From Alkaliphilus oremlandii OhILAs (GTDB lineage Bacteria > Bacillota > Clostridia > Peptostreptococcales > Natronincolaceae): DNA of 64,000 nucleotides. Position 1 is the stretch's first letter, and every line of letters begins with the position of its first letter. The stretch lies in NCBI RefSeq assembly GCF_000018325.1, contig NC_009922.1, positions 1,550,001 through 1,614,000 of the forward strand, in the 5' to 3' direction. A program made the translations under genes and the position numbers. Positions 44,635-53,196 of the stretch are shown one piece after another. The notes under the pieces were generated by a model. It was given only the letters and a program-made list of their open reading frames with translations, did not search any database and was not told the origin of the DNA.

Positions 44635-45981
44635 ATGATGCGTTCAATGTATTCAGCAGTATCCAGCTTAAAAGCGCACCAATTAAAAATGGACGTAATT
44701 GGTAACAATATCGCCAACGTTAATACCGTAGGATTTAAAGGAACCAGGGTAACCTTTCAAGAGGTATTCAGCCAAACCCTAAGGGGAGCAGGTAGAGCAC
44801 AGGAAGGTGGCAGAGGAGGTACCAATCCACAACAGGTAGGGCTTGGAATCAATGTAAACTCCATGGATACTTTTCATACGAGAGGCTCTGTAGAAAGTAC
44901 AGGGTATAATACAGATCTTATGATCAATGGAGAAGGATTCTTTGTCGTTTCAGATACACAAGGTGGATTACAAAAAAGCTACACAAGAGCAGGAGCTTTT
45001 GGTTTAGATGCTAACGGAAATTTAATTACACCGGATGGATATTATGTACTAGGCTACACTGCTGTAAGAGATGCAGATGGCCAAGTTCAGAAGAATGAAA
45101 AAGGGCAACCGATTTTCGAAGAAAACTTAACGGGCTTAAGAATTTCTCGAGATGAAACAGCACCTCCAGCTGCTACGACTAAAGCAACCTTTACAGGAAA
45201 TATTGATAGTAATTTATCAGCAGATAGTACAGGTACAGCAGGAGACGGTGGAATTCATGAAACTGTCATGAAAGTGCACGATAGCTTAGGAAATGCTCAT
45301 ACTGTAAAAGTTCAGTTTCAAAGGACAGATCAAGGCAATGACACAAAAAGAACCTTTGCTGTTACCATTACAGAATTAGATAATGTAAAACTAGGTGCTC
45401 CCATTCCCCTTGAACCAGCAACACCGCTAACCTTTGATTCCGCCGGGATATTAGACAAGACTGCTTTAACTAAAGGTACACTGAAACTAGGGCATGCAAC
45501 TGATGGCTTGGATGGGGCCAAACAATTGTCTATTGAATTAGATTTTACAAAACTAACAAGCTATGCAGCGGATAAAGGAGCGAAATCCGACGCAGCAGCT
45601 CTTGAAATTAATGGTTATGCAAGTGGGAAGATCGATGATTTTACTATTTCCACCACTGGAGAAATAGAAGCTAACTTTACTAATGGTAGTAGGCAAATTC
45701 TAGGCAGAGTTGGGCTTGCTAACTTTAAAAACCCTGCTGGACTTTTAAAGACAGGTGGCAATATGTATAGAGAAACATCCAACTCTGGTGAAGTAATGTT
45801 TGGGTATGCGGGTACGGGAGGTTTTGGTGCCTTAAATCCAGGGGCAATTGAAATGTCTAACGTCGATATATCAAGAGAATTCACCGATATGATTACCACA
45901 CAGAGAGGCTTCCAAGCCAATTCAAGAATTATCACAACCAGTGATGAAATGCTACAAGAGATTGTGAATATGAAAAGGTAA
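44635..45981 (+). CDS. flgE: Flagellar hook protein FlgE
   Basis: Main hook subunit, 448 residues. It has the N-terminal rod/hook helix SAVSSLKAHQLKMDVIGNNIANVNTVGFKG and the C-terminal DISREFTDMITTQRGFQANSRIITTSDEMLQEIVNMKR. The central region (about 140-340) is a hook-specific surface domain. It is 10 bases from AGGAGG at ATG 44635; a second ATG at 44638 is possible. Longer than a FlgG rod protein (about 260), which supports hook rather than rod. Confidence 0.95.
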   Translation: MMRSMYSAVSSLKAHQLKMDVIGNNIANVNTVGFKGTRVTFQEVFSQTLRGAGRAQEGGRGGTNPQQVGLGINVNSMDTFHTRGSVESTGYNTDLMINGEGFFVVSDTQGGLQKSYTRAGAFGLDANGNLITPDGYYVLGYTAVRDADGQVQKNEKGQPIFEENLTGLRISRDETAPPAATTKATFTGNIDSNLSADSTGTAGDGGIHETVMKVHDSLGNAHTVKVQFQRTDQGNDTKRTFAVTITELDNVKLGAPIPLEPATPLTFDSAGILDKTALTKGTLKLGHATDGLDGAKQLSIELDFTKLTSYAADKGAKSDAAALEINGYASGKIDDFTISTTGEIEANFTNGSRQILGRVGLANFKNPAGLLKTGGNMYRETSNSGEVMFGYAGTGGFGALNPGAIEMSNVDISREFTDMITTQRGFQANSRIITTSDEMLQEIVNMKR

Positions 45982-46009
45982 TATAATTTGATGTAAGAAA
46001 TAAAATCCA

Positions 46010-46037
46010 CCTCCTTCGCTAAAATTAGTGAAGGAGG
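46010..46037 (+). promoter_or_regulatory. Hairpin burying the flbD ribosome binding site
   Basis: CCTCCTTCGCT (46010-46020), loop AAAATT, AGTGAAGGAGG (46027-46037): 11 pairs with one G-U. The 3' arm contains AAGGAGG, the Shine-Dalgarno sequence of flbD. No T run follows, so it is not a standard terminator. Confidence 0.7.
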
Positions 46038-46043
46038 GAAAGG

Positions 46044-46259
46044 ATGGATGAGATGATTTATTTAACGAGGATGAATAAAACGGAATTTATTTTAAATATT
46101 GACTTGATAGAAATTATAGAGGAAACACCGGACACTGTTATAACCCTTACCAATGGTCATAAAATGATTGTTATAGAAAGTGCCGATGAAATAATAAATA
46201 GAGTTATTCAGTATAAAAGAAAAGTATTTATTCATGATATAGATATAAAAAATAGATAA
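46044..46259 (+). CDS. flbD: Flagellar FlbD family protein
   Basis: A 71-residue protein beginning MDEMIYLTRMNKTEF and containing IDLIEIIEETPDTVITLTNGHKMIV, the FlbD family pattern. Its function in Firmicutes is unknown; it is not the Caulobacter FlbD regulator. Two starts are possible: ATG 46044 (six bases from AAGGAGG) and ATG 46053 (the commoner N-terminus MIYLTR). It lies between flgE and motA. An inhibitory-looking hairpin covers its ribosome site. Confidence 0.88.
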   Translation: MDEMIYLTRMNKTEFILNIDLIEIIEETPDTVITLTNGHKMIVIESADEIINRVIQYKRKVFIHDIDIKNR

Positions 46260-46292
46260 AGCATAAGAACGAATATGAAATGAGGTGTATGT

Positions 46293-47078
46293 ATGGATTT
46301 AGCAACCATACTAGGTATATTTATCGGAATGTTTTTCGTCATTCAAGGGATCACGCAGGAAGGTTCTATTTGGAACTTTATAGATATGTCATCTATCTAT
46401 ATTACATTCGGCGGAATGATTGCAGCTACTTTAGTAGGATTCCCTCTTCAAAATGTATTAGCAGCTTTTAAAATTGGCGGCAAAGCTTTTTTTAATAAAG
46501 CAGATGACCCAAAAGCAATAATTGCACAAATCAACACTTTAGCCAATATCGCCAGAAAAGAAGGCTTGCTAGCTCTAGAAGAAGCTTCAGGACAAATTGA
46601 TGAACCTTTCTTAAAGAAAGGCGCCATGCTCATAGTAGATGGAACGGATCCTGAACTTGTAAGAAACCTTTTAGAAACAGAATTATCTTTTATTGAAGAG
46701 CGGCATCGGAATGGACAAGCAATTTTTGAAGCTTTAGGAGCCAATGCACCTGCTTTCGGTATGGTTGGTACATTGATTGGACTTGTAAACATGTTAAAAA
46801 AATTAGACGATCCAAGTGCCATCGGTCCAAGTATGGCTGTCGCCCTAATTACAACTTTTTATGGCTCCTTATTTGCAAACTTAATCTTCCTCCCTATGGC
46901 TACTAAATTAAAACTAAAAAGTAGAGAGGAAATTCTAAGAAAAGAAATTATGGTGGAAGGCTTGCTTTCCATTCAAGCTGGAGAAAATCCAAGAATCATT
47001 GAAGAAAAACTGAAAGCCTTCTTACCACCAAAAGAGCGTGAAAATTATAACTCTAAACAGGAAGGTGTGAGTGCGTAG
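46293..47078 (+). CDS. motA: Flagellar motor stator protein MotA (PomA-like)
   Basis: Forms with MotB the ion channel that drives rotation. It is 261 residues with four membrane helices (about 1-22, 30-50, 150-170, 180-200). The N-terminus MDLATILGIFIG and the SIWNFIDMSSIYITFGG turn resemble sodium-type PomA more than E. coli MotA. The cytoplasmic loop carries conserved charged residues (RKEGLLALEE, and ELSFIEERHRNG). Its stop overlaps the motB GTG start (TAGTG). Confidence 0.95.
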   Translation: MDLATILGIFIGMFFVIQGITQEGSIWNFIDMSSIYITFGGMIAATLVGFPLQNVLAAFKIGGKAFFNKADDPKAIIAQINTLANIARKEGLLALEEASGQIDEPFLKKGAMLIVDGTDPELVRNLLETELSFIEERHRNGQAIFEALGANAPAFGMVGTLIGLVNMLKKLDDPSAIGPSMAVALITTFYGSLFANLIFLPMATKLKLKSREEILRKEIMVEGLLSIQAGENPRIIEEKLKAFLPPKERENYNSKQEGVSA

Positions 47079-47842
47079 TGGCAAGAAAAAAACAACAGGA
47101 AGATCAACCAGCAGGTGCACCCTTATGGATGACGACTTACTCTGATATGGTTACCTTGCTTTTATGTTTTTTCGTTTTACTATTCGCATTTTCTACAGTG
47201 GAAACTCAAAAATTTGATCAATTGATGCAGTCTCTCCAAAATGCAATTGGTGTAAGTTCATCCGGTATTTTAGATGGTGGGAATACCTTATTTCCCAATG
47301 ACTTTATCGATCAGTCCTTAATGGGCGATTTAACAGCTGGCCAAAGAAATGAATTGGAAAATTTTAGAGAACTACAAGAAACTTTAGAATCTTACTTACA
47401 GGAATACGATTTGGAAACAGAGGTATTAGTTTCTCAAGAAAGCAGAGGATTGATGTTACGCTTCCAAGACAATGTACTTTTTGATCCTGGTAAAGCTGAA
47501 TTGAAGCCAAGATCCAAAGAAATTCTACAGGATATTGCTGAGTTCTTAAGAAGTCCAGAACTAAAAGACAAAGATATACGTGTTGAAGGTCATACTGATA
47601 CGGTTAAAGTAAATCCCACTTCTATTTACCCAACGAACTGGGAGCTATCTACTGGACGTGCATCGAATGTTGTTCGATATTTCATTGAAGAAATAGATAT
47701 GGACCCAGAACGTTTTTCAATAGCAGGATATGGAGAGTATCAACCTATTGCACCGAATGATACTGTGGAAAATAAGTCTAAAAATAGAAGAGTTGATATT
47801 GTAATATTGAGATCGGAATATATCGTTCCTAAGTCTCAATAA
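47078..47842 (+). CDS. motB: Flagellar motor stator protein MotB (PomB-like)
   Basis: Anchors the stator to peptidoglycan and supplies the ion-binding aspartate. It is 254 residues: basic start, single membrane helix with D23 in TTYSDMVTLLLCFFVLLF, plug region, and C-terminal OmpA-like domain with FDPGKAELKPRSKEIL and VEGHTDTVKVN. The helix sequence with Cys-Phe-Phe resembles PomB, pointing to sodium drive. GTG start shares a base with the motA stop. Confidence 0.95.
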   Translation: MARKKQQEDQPAGAPLWMTTYSDMVTLLLCFFVLLFAFSTVETQKFDQLMQSLQNAIGVSSSGILDGGNTLFPNDFIDQSLMGDLTAGQRNELENFRELQETLESYLQEYDLETEVLVSQESRGLMLRFQDNVLFDPGKAELKPRSKEILQDIAEFLRSPELKDKDIRVEGHTDTVKVNPTSIYPTNWELSTGRASNVVRYFIEEIDMDPERFSIAGYGEYQPIAPNDTVENKSKNRRVDIVILRSEYIVPKSQ

Positions 47843-47864
47843 TATAAAAATGGGGGAAATCGGT

Positions 47865-48290
47865 ATGGACAAGAAAAAAATAGGAATATATGTTTTAATA
47901 GGTATTGTGACATCGGCAGTTGTATTTGGAGCAATGTATTACTTTACTCAAAACAAAAATGGAGAACAAAGTAAAGAAATAGCGATTAAATATCAGACCT
48001 ATGAATATGATCTAGGTGAATTTTCTACAAACTTAGGCAGCACCCGAAGTTTTTTTAAAGGTCATATTGTAATCGAGGTATTGGATGAAACCTTATTAGA
48101 AAAGCTTCCACAGAAAAATGCTGCAATTCGAGATGGTGTCATTTCCATTTTAATTGGAAGAACATCGGATAAGCTACTTTCACCAGAAGGGCAGTCAGAG
48201 TTGAAGAAAGAAATCATCGAAATGTTATCAAAAATTGCAGGTGAGAATAGAGTAACGAATGTATACTTTAAGGAATATATCGTTCAATAG
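47865..48290 (+). CDS. fliL: Flagellar basal body-associated protein FliL
   Basis: Single-pass membrane protein that rings the stator and increases torque. It is 141 residues: membrane helix about 7-27, then an extracytoplasmic domain ending NVYFKEYIVQ, typical of FliL. GGGGGAAAT sits before ATG 47865; the in-frame ATG at 47850 overlaps it. The place between motB and fliM is standard. Confidence 0.93.
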   Translation: MDKKKIGIYVLIGIVTSAVVFGAMYYFTQNKNGEQSKEIAIKYQTYEYDLGEFSTNLGSTRSFFKGHIVIEVLDETLLEKLPQKNAAIRDGVISILIGRTSDKLLSPEGQSELKKEIIEMLSKIAGENRVTNVYFKEYIVQ

Positions 48291-48304
48291 TAGGAGGTGA
48301 AGAA

Positions 48305-49300
48305 ATGTCAGATATTCTATCACAAAACGAAATTGATGCATTACTAAATGCATTAAATACAGGTGAGGTTGACGCTGAAGAAATAAAAGAAAGTAAAACT
48401 GAAAGAAATATAAAAAAATATGATTTTAAAAGTCCTAAAAAATTGGCAAAGGATCAGTTAAAGACTTTACAAATCATACATGACAACTTCTCAAGAACAT
48501 TGAATACATTTCTATCTGGCTATCTTCGTACCTATATTCAGACAGAGGTTATAAGTGTAGAAGAGCTGTCCTACTATGAGTTTAGTAATTCTATTGTAAA
48601 TCCAGCGGTTTTATCAATTGTGGATTTCTATCCTTTGGAAGGACAAATCATAATCGATATGTCTTCCACCATAGCTTTTGCTCTAATTGATAGAATACTA
48701 GGAGGGCAAGGTAAGGCACTTGCAGAGAATCGTTCGTTTACAGAAATAGAGTTAACGCTAATTAAAAAAATTATTAAGCAGATCATCAATTTATTTATTG
48801 ACCCATGGGAAAATGTAATTGAAATTGACCCCAAATTGGATAAAATAGAGACAAACTCACAGTTTGCTCAGATTGTTTCACCAAATGAGACCACAGCATT
48901 AATAACACTCCATTTAAAAATCGGTGATATCTAGGGTTACTTAAATATATGTATTCCTCATATTGTAATAGAGCCAATCCTTCCGAAATTAAGCACTAAA
49001 TTTTGGTTTTCTTCAATTAATAAACAGGCAACCGATAAGGATAAAGATATCTTAGAGAAAAGATTAACCAACAGCTCGGTTCCTATTAATGTTGAAATTG
49101 GTCATACCTATATTACTGTAAAAGATTTCTTAGAATTACAAATAGGAGATGTCATTGCTCTAGATGCTAATCCAAATAGAGAGTTAGAAATAAAGGTAGG
49201 AGAAAAGAAAAAGTATTTTGGAGCTCCTGGAACTGTTAAAAACAAACTTGCCGTTAAAATTACTAGAGTAGATGAGAAAGGAGATGAACTATATGAGTGA
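48305..49300 (+). pseudogene. fliM: Flagellar motor switch protein FliM, interrupted by in-frame TAG
   Basis: FliM binds phosphorylated CheY and forms the switch C-ring. The N-terminus DILSQNEIDALLNAL is the CheY-P binding peptide, and the middle CheC-like domain is present. At codon 210 a TAG (48932-48934) stops the frame after LHLKIGDI. The same frame then continues for 121 codons (GYLNICIPHIVIEPILPKLS, later the FliN-like SpoA domain with VPINVEIGHTYITVKDFLELQ) to TGA 49298-49300, which would make a normal 331-residue protein. Family alignment from memory places Glu at the TAG, so GAG to TAG is the simplest change. No ATG, GTG or TTG exists in that frame after the stop. It overlaps the fliY start by eight bases. 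Could be a real nonsense mutation, a sequencing error, or readthrough. Confidence 0.9.
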
Positions 49301-50450
49301 TATGCTATCTCAAGAAGAAATAGATGCGCTACTAGGTGGTTCAGATACATCTAATAAAAGCAACAATACTGTTGACTTTACAATGGAAGAGAAAGATGCA
49401 ATTGGTGAAATTGGCAATATCAGCATGGGTACTGCTGCTACTACTTTATCCACACTTTTAGGTCAGAAGGTAACGATTACTACACCAAGGGTTCAAGTAT
49501 TAACCATAGAAGAATTATCAAAAAAATATCCATTACCTTATGTTGCCGTTGATGTTAAATACAAGGAAGGTCTAGAAGGTACAAATCTACTGATATTAAA
49601 AGAGGATGATGTGAGTATTATTACAGATTTGATGATGGGTGGTAATGGTGAAGTTGGGGCAGTAGAACTGACGGAATTACATCTCAGTGCTATCGGTGAG
49701 GCGATGAATCAAATGGTAGGCTCATCGGCTACATCACTATCTGAAATATTCTCTAAAAAAATTGATATCAGTCCTCCTGATGCTTTTTTATTGAACTTAG
49801 CTACGGATAATTTATTAGAGCTCTTTAAAGATAATTCACAATCTCTAGTTCAAATCTCATTCCGTATGGTTATTGGAGAGCTTATTGATAGCGAAATTAT
49901 GCAACTAATGCCGATTAATTTTGCTAAGGAAATTATCGGTGGATTATTTGATAATATGGCAAAAGGTCAGGAAGATAAAACTGTAAATGATAGAAATAAC
50001 ACAGTACCTTCTAACGTAAAACCTGCTCAAAAGGATACGATGCATCCAAGAGAAATGTCTTATGATACACCAAACTATGATCATAGAGCTAATTTCAGTA
50101 ATGAAGCTGCGGCAACCAGAAATGAACCAGTAAATATTAGACCTGTACAATTTCAAGCTTTTGATGATGATTCTGTCAAAGGGGTAATGCCTGAAAATAT
50201 TTCATTGATTCAAGACGTTCCGCTAAAAATTACGGTGGAGTTAGGAAGAACGGTTAAAAAGATCAGTGAAATATTAGAATTTGGCCCTGGAACTATTATT
50301 GAACTAGACAAACTTGTAGGAGAACCTTTGGATATTTTAGTGAATGGACAATATGTTGCAAATGGTGAAGTCGTGGTAATTGATGAGAATTATGGTATCC
50401 GTGTTACAGATATTGTAAATCCAGCCAAAAGACTATCCAAAACATATTAA
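49293..50450 (+). CDS. fliY: Flagellar switch protein/CheY-P phosphatase FliY
   Basis: Combines a switch-ring FliN-like part with CheY-P dephosphorylation. It is 385 residues. N-terminal SDMLSQEEIDALLGG resembles the FliM CheY-binding peptide. The CheC-type phosphatase region has AIGEIGNISMGTAATTLS and a second LSAIGEAMNQMVGSSATSLS. A low-complexity linker (about 230-300) follows, then a C-terminal SpoA/FliN domain (IPLKITVELGRTVKK-like, FGPGTIIELDKLVGEPLDILVNG). ATG 49293 is eight bases after AAAGGAGA, so upstream in-frame starts are rejected. Confidence 0.95.
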   Translation: MSDMLSQEEIDALLGGSDTSNKSNNTVDFTMEEKDAIGEIGNISMGTAATTLSTLLGQKVTITTPRVQVLTIEELSKKYPLPYVAVDVKYKEGLEGTNLLILKEDDVSIITDLMMGGNGEVGAVELTELHLSAIGEAMNQMVGSSATSLSEIFSKKIDISPPDAFLLNLATDNLLELFKDNSQSLVQISFRMVIGELIDSEIMQLMPINFAKEIIGGLFDNMAKGQEDKTVNDRNNTVPSNVKPAQKDTMHPREMSYDTPNYDHRANFSNEAAATRNEPVNIRPVQFQAFDDDSVKGVMPENISLIQDVPLKITVELGRTVKKISEILEFGPGTIIELDKLVGEPLDILVNGQYVANGEVVVIDENYGIRVTDIVNPAKRLSKTY

Positions 50451-50457
50451 TTTTAAA

Positions 50458-50486
50458 TTGACTAAAATGTGTTCTGTTGCTAATAT
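50458..50486 (+). promoter_or_regulatory. Possible internal promoter before cheY
   Basis: TTGACT (50458-50463), 17 bp, TAATAT (50481-50486) in the 89-base gap between fliY and cheY, the largest gap in the second half of the operon. It could boost the chemotaxis and export genes downstream. Confidence 0.4.
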
Positions 50487-50539
50487 ATACTTAATATTTA
50501 GTATTTATAGCTATTTAAATGAAGAGGAGGAAGTAAGGA

Positions 50540-50902
50540 ATGGCGAACGGAATTTTAATCGTTGATGATGCAGCATTTATGAGAATGATGATAAAGGATG
50601 TACTTACTAAAAATGGATTTGAGGTATTGGGTGAGGCTGAAAATGGAGCAAAGGCAATTGAAAAATATAAGGAATTACAGCCAAATCTAACCATTATGGA
50701 TATTACAATGCCGGAAATGGATGGGATACAGGCAGTAAAAGAAATTAAGAAGTTAGACTCAAATGCTAAAATAATAATGTGCTCTGCTATGGGACAACAA
50801 GCAATGGTAATTGAGGCTATTCAAGCAGGAGCAAAAGATTTTATTGTGAAGCCTTTCCAAGCGGATCGTGTTATAGAAGCTGTTAAAAAAGTTTTAGGAT
50901 AA
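50540..50902 (+). CDS. cheY: Chemotaxis response regulator CheY
   Basis: Single-domain receiver phosphorylated by CheA that sets motor direction. It is 120 residues with DD at 9-10, phosphoacceptor D54 (MDITMP), S82 (CSAMG) and K104 (VKPF). No output domain. Next to fliY, whose product removes the phosphate, as in Bacillus. GAGGAGG precedes the ATG. Confidence 0.96.
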   Translation: MANGILIVDDAAFMRMMIKDVLTKNGFEVLGEAENGAKAIEKYKELQPNLTIMDITMPEMDGIQAVKEIKKLDSNAKIIMCSAMGQQAMVIEAIQAGAKDFIVKPFQADRVIEAVKKVLG

Positions 50903-50903
50903 C

Positions 50904-51248
50904 ATGGATAGCGTTATAAGTGGCCTTTTATTAATTTTAATAACAACATTGATTATTGTTTTTGCCTATTATATAACAAATATAGTAGGCAAAAAAACTA
51001 AAAAGCTAATGGATGGGCGATACACACAGGTTTTAGAAAGAACGATGATTGGATTAAATACTAATATTACCATATTGAAAATAAATAAAAAGATTTATAT
51101 TGTAGCAATGCAAGGAAAAACAATAGAGGTTTTAGATAGGATTGATGAATCCCTATGGGATTTTAAAGCTGAGAAAGAGGATGGCTTTATAAATATCTCT
51201 GAAGATATAACGAGCTATTTAAAGAAAAGGTTCTCAAAGAAATCCTAA
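50904..51248 (+). CDS. fliO: Flagellar biosynthetic protein FliO
   Basis: Small membrane protein that helps assemble the FliP ring of the export gate. It is 114 residues: one membrane helix about 4-24, then a basic cytoplasmic domain with RYTQVLERTMIGLNTNITILKINKK and a C-terminal KKRFSKKS. It starts one base after the cheY stop with only a weak ribosome site, so it relies on coupling. Called from size, topology and position before fliP. Confidence 0.87.
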   Translation: MDSVISGLLLILITTLIIVFAYYITNIVGKKTKKLMDGRYTQVLERTMIGLNTNITILKINKKIYIVAMQGKTIEVLDRIDESLWDFKAEKEDGFINISEDITSYLKKRFSKKS

Positions 51249-51295
51249 TGGTTTGTATTTAATAAAAGAATGTAGCTGGAATGGTAGTGAATATA

Positions 51296-52105
51296 ATGAA
51301 GAATTCAAATGGAAAATTAATACAAATTTTACTTGATGGCAATAAATATATTCGTATGGCATGCTTCATCATTATTTGTTTTATCGTACTTGGGTCAAAT
51401 CAAGCATTTGCACAGCCCAATATTACTGTGCCAAACTTACAACTGAGTATTGATGGGGCTAGCAGCCCAGAGGAAACTGTGAATTCATTGCAGCTCTTGA
51501 GTCTATTGACCATATTATCATTAGCGCCGGCTATTTTAATTATGGTCACAAGCTTTACTAGAATTATCATCGTATTATCTTTTCTGAGAAATGCACTTGC
51601 AACACAGCAAACACCTCCAACCCAAGTACTGATAGGATTGGCTTTGTTTTTAACCTTTTTTATCATGGCACCTGTAGCTTCTGAAATAAATCAAAATGCG
51701 CTGCAACCTTTTTTAAACCAAGAAATTACTCAGCAGCAGGCAGTAGAAGAAGCGATGGACCCTTTAAGAGAGTTTATGTTTAGACAAACCAGAGAAAAGG
51801 ATTTGGCTTTATTTATAGAAGCAAGTAACTCTGAAGTATCAGAGAATTTTCAAGTGGAAGATATCAAAACGACTACTTTGATTCCTGCTTTTATAATCAG
51901 TGAGTTAAAGACAGCGTTTCAAATGGGATTCGTTTTATTTATACCGTTCATAGTATTGGATATGGTAGTTGCTAGCGTTCTAATGTCTATGGGTATGATG
52001 ATGTTACCCCCTGCAATGATTTCACTGCCATTTAAGCTCATGCTATTTGTAATGGTAGATGGATGGAACGTTTTAATTAAATCGTTATTATTAAGCTTTA
52101 AATAG
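51296..52105 (+). CDS. fliP: Flagellar export gate protein FliP
   Basis: Core pore subunit of the flagellar type III export gate. About 269 residues: signal peptide with hydrophobic core ACFIIICFIVLGSN ending near AFAQP, then LSLLTILSLAPAILIMVTSFTRI, QTPPTQVLIGLALFLTFF and MGMMMLPPAMISLPFKLMLF, all FliP hallmarks. The start could be ATG 51281 (no ribosome site) or ATG 51296 (weak GTAGTGA site); the latter is preferred. Confidence 0.94.
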   Translation: MKNSNGKLIQILLDGNKYIRMACFIIICFIVLGSNQAFAQPNITVPNLQLSIDGASSPEETVNSLQLLSLLTILSLAPAILIMVTSFTRIIIVLSFLRNALATQQTPPTQVLIGLALFLTFFIMAPVASEINQNALQPFLNQEITQQQAVEEAMDPLREFMFRQTREKDLALFIEASNSEVSENFQVEDIKTTTLIPAFIISELKTAFQMGFVLFIPFIVLDMVVASVLMSMGMMMLPPAMISLPFKLMLFVMVDGWNVLIKSLLLSFK

Positions 52106-52115
52106 GGGTGACGAA

Positions 52116-52385
52116 ATGAGTGAATCGATGGTTATTGAATTAGGACAACAGGCTATGTTTACTATTTTACTGTTATCAGCGCCCACATTGCTGATTGGTT
52201 TGATAGTAGGCTTAGCTGTTAGTATTTTTCAGGCAACAACCCAAATTCAAGAAGCTACCTTGGCTTTTATTCCTAAAATTGTTGCTATTTTAGGTTCTTT
52301 AGTTGTTTTTGGACCATGGCTTTTATCCATGATGATTAATTTTACATTAAAATTATTTACAAATATGAACAATTTTATTCAATAA
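52116..52385 (+). CDS. fliQ: Flagellar export gate protein FliQ
   Basis: An 89-residue membrane protein with two helices, surrounding the FliP/FliR pore. Conserved LLLSAPTLLIGLIVGLAVSIFQATTQIQEATL is the FliQ signature. 10 bases after fliP with GGGGTGAC, and 12 before the fliR ATG. Confidence 0.96.
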   Translation: MSESMVIELGQQAMFTILLLSAPTLLIGLIVGLAVSIFQATTQIQEATLAFIPKIVAILGSLVVFGPWLLSMMINFTLKLFTNMNNFIQ

Positions 52386-52397
52386 AGAGTGATAAAC

Positions 52398-53186
52398 ATG
52401 GCAGATAATGTAATCGGGTTTATATTAATAAATTTTCAGTTGTTTCTGTTAATACTTACGAGATTAACAGGATTATTCGTGATATCCCCTATATTTAGTA
52501 GAGCTAATGTTCCTATGACGATGAAAATAGGTTTAGCTGTCACTTTGTCTCTAATATTGCTTCCACTGAGTATCCATAATGTGAACTTAGATATTAATAA
52601 TATTAGAGCACTCATATTTTTTTCTACTACAGAATTTTTAATAGGGATTATTATTGGTTTTATATCTTTTATCTACTTTTCAGTTGTATATCTAGCTGGT
52701 ACAGTGATTGATATTCAAATGGGTTTTGGAATGGTTAATATTATGGATCCACAGACGAACGCGCAAATGCCAATAATGAGTGGTTTATATAGTATTCTTA
52801 TTTCCTTAGTATTTTTAACTGTAAATGGTCACCATATGCTCATACAAAGCATTATTCATAGTTATGAAGTATTACCGATAGGATTTCAGATATCCATAAA
52901 CCAAAATATAATAACACATCTTACTCATATGTTACTAGAGACGTTTGCTCTTTCGCTTCAATTAAGTGCACCTATTTTAATTTCAATTTTTCTAGTGAAT
53001 GTCATCCTTGGTATTTTGGCACGCACCATGCCTCAGATGAATATTTTCATGGTAGGAATGCCACTTAAAATTTTTATTGGTATTATTATAGTTTTTTTAT
53101 CTTTGAGCTTTTTTATATCTTATTCTGAAGTAGTATTTGATAAGATGTTTAGAGCGATCTATGAATTTATGAAAATTTTATCTTGA
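52398..53186 (+). CDS. fliR: Flagellar export gate protein FliR
   Basis: 262-residue export gate subunit with about six membrane helices; conserved LTGLFVISPIFSRANVPMTMKIGLA at the start and GTVIDIQMGFGMVNIMDPQTNAQMP in the middle. ATG 52398 chosen over an in-frame GTG at 52389. Followed by flhB after 10 bases. Confidence 0.95.
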   Translation: MADNVIGFILINFQLFLLILTRLTGLFVISPIFSRANVPMTMKIGLAVTLSLILLPLSIHNVNLDINNIRALIFFSTTEFLIGIIIGFISFIYFSVVYLAGTVIDIQMGFGMVNIMDPQTNAQMPIMSGLYSILISLVFLTVNGHHMLIQSIIHSYEVLPIGFQISINQNIITHLTHMLLETFALSLQLSAPILISIFLVNVILGILARTMPQMNIFMVGMPLKIFIGIIIVFLSLSFFISYSEVVFDKMFRAIYEFMKILS

Positions 53187-53196
53187 GGATGATCCT

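Noticed and set aside
46280..46471. 63-codon frame at the motA start
   Set aside because: Out-of-frame shadow of motA, which has the better start and strong family match.
49272..49292. Earlier in-frame start for fliY at 49272
   Set aside because: It lies before the AAAGGAGA ribosome site; ATG 49293 has ideal spacing and the conserved N-terminus.
48305..49300. Pyrrolysine or general TAG readthrough in fliM
   Set aside because: Many neighbouring genes end in TAG with no extension, and FliM is not a known Pyl protein; left only as something to test.
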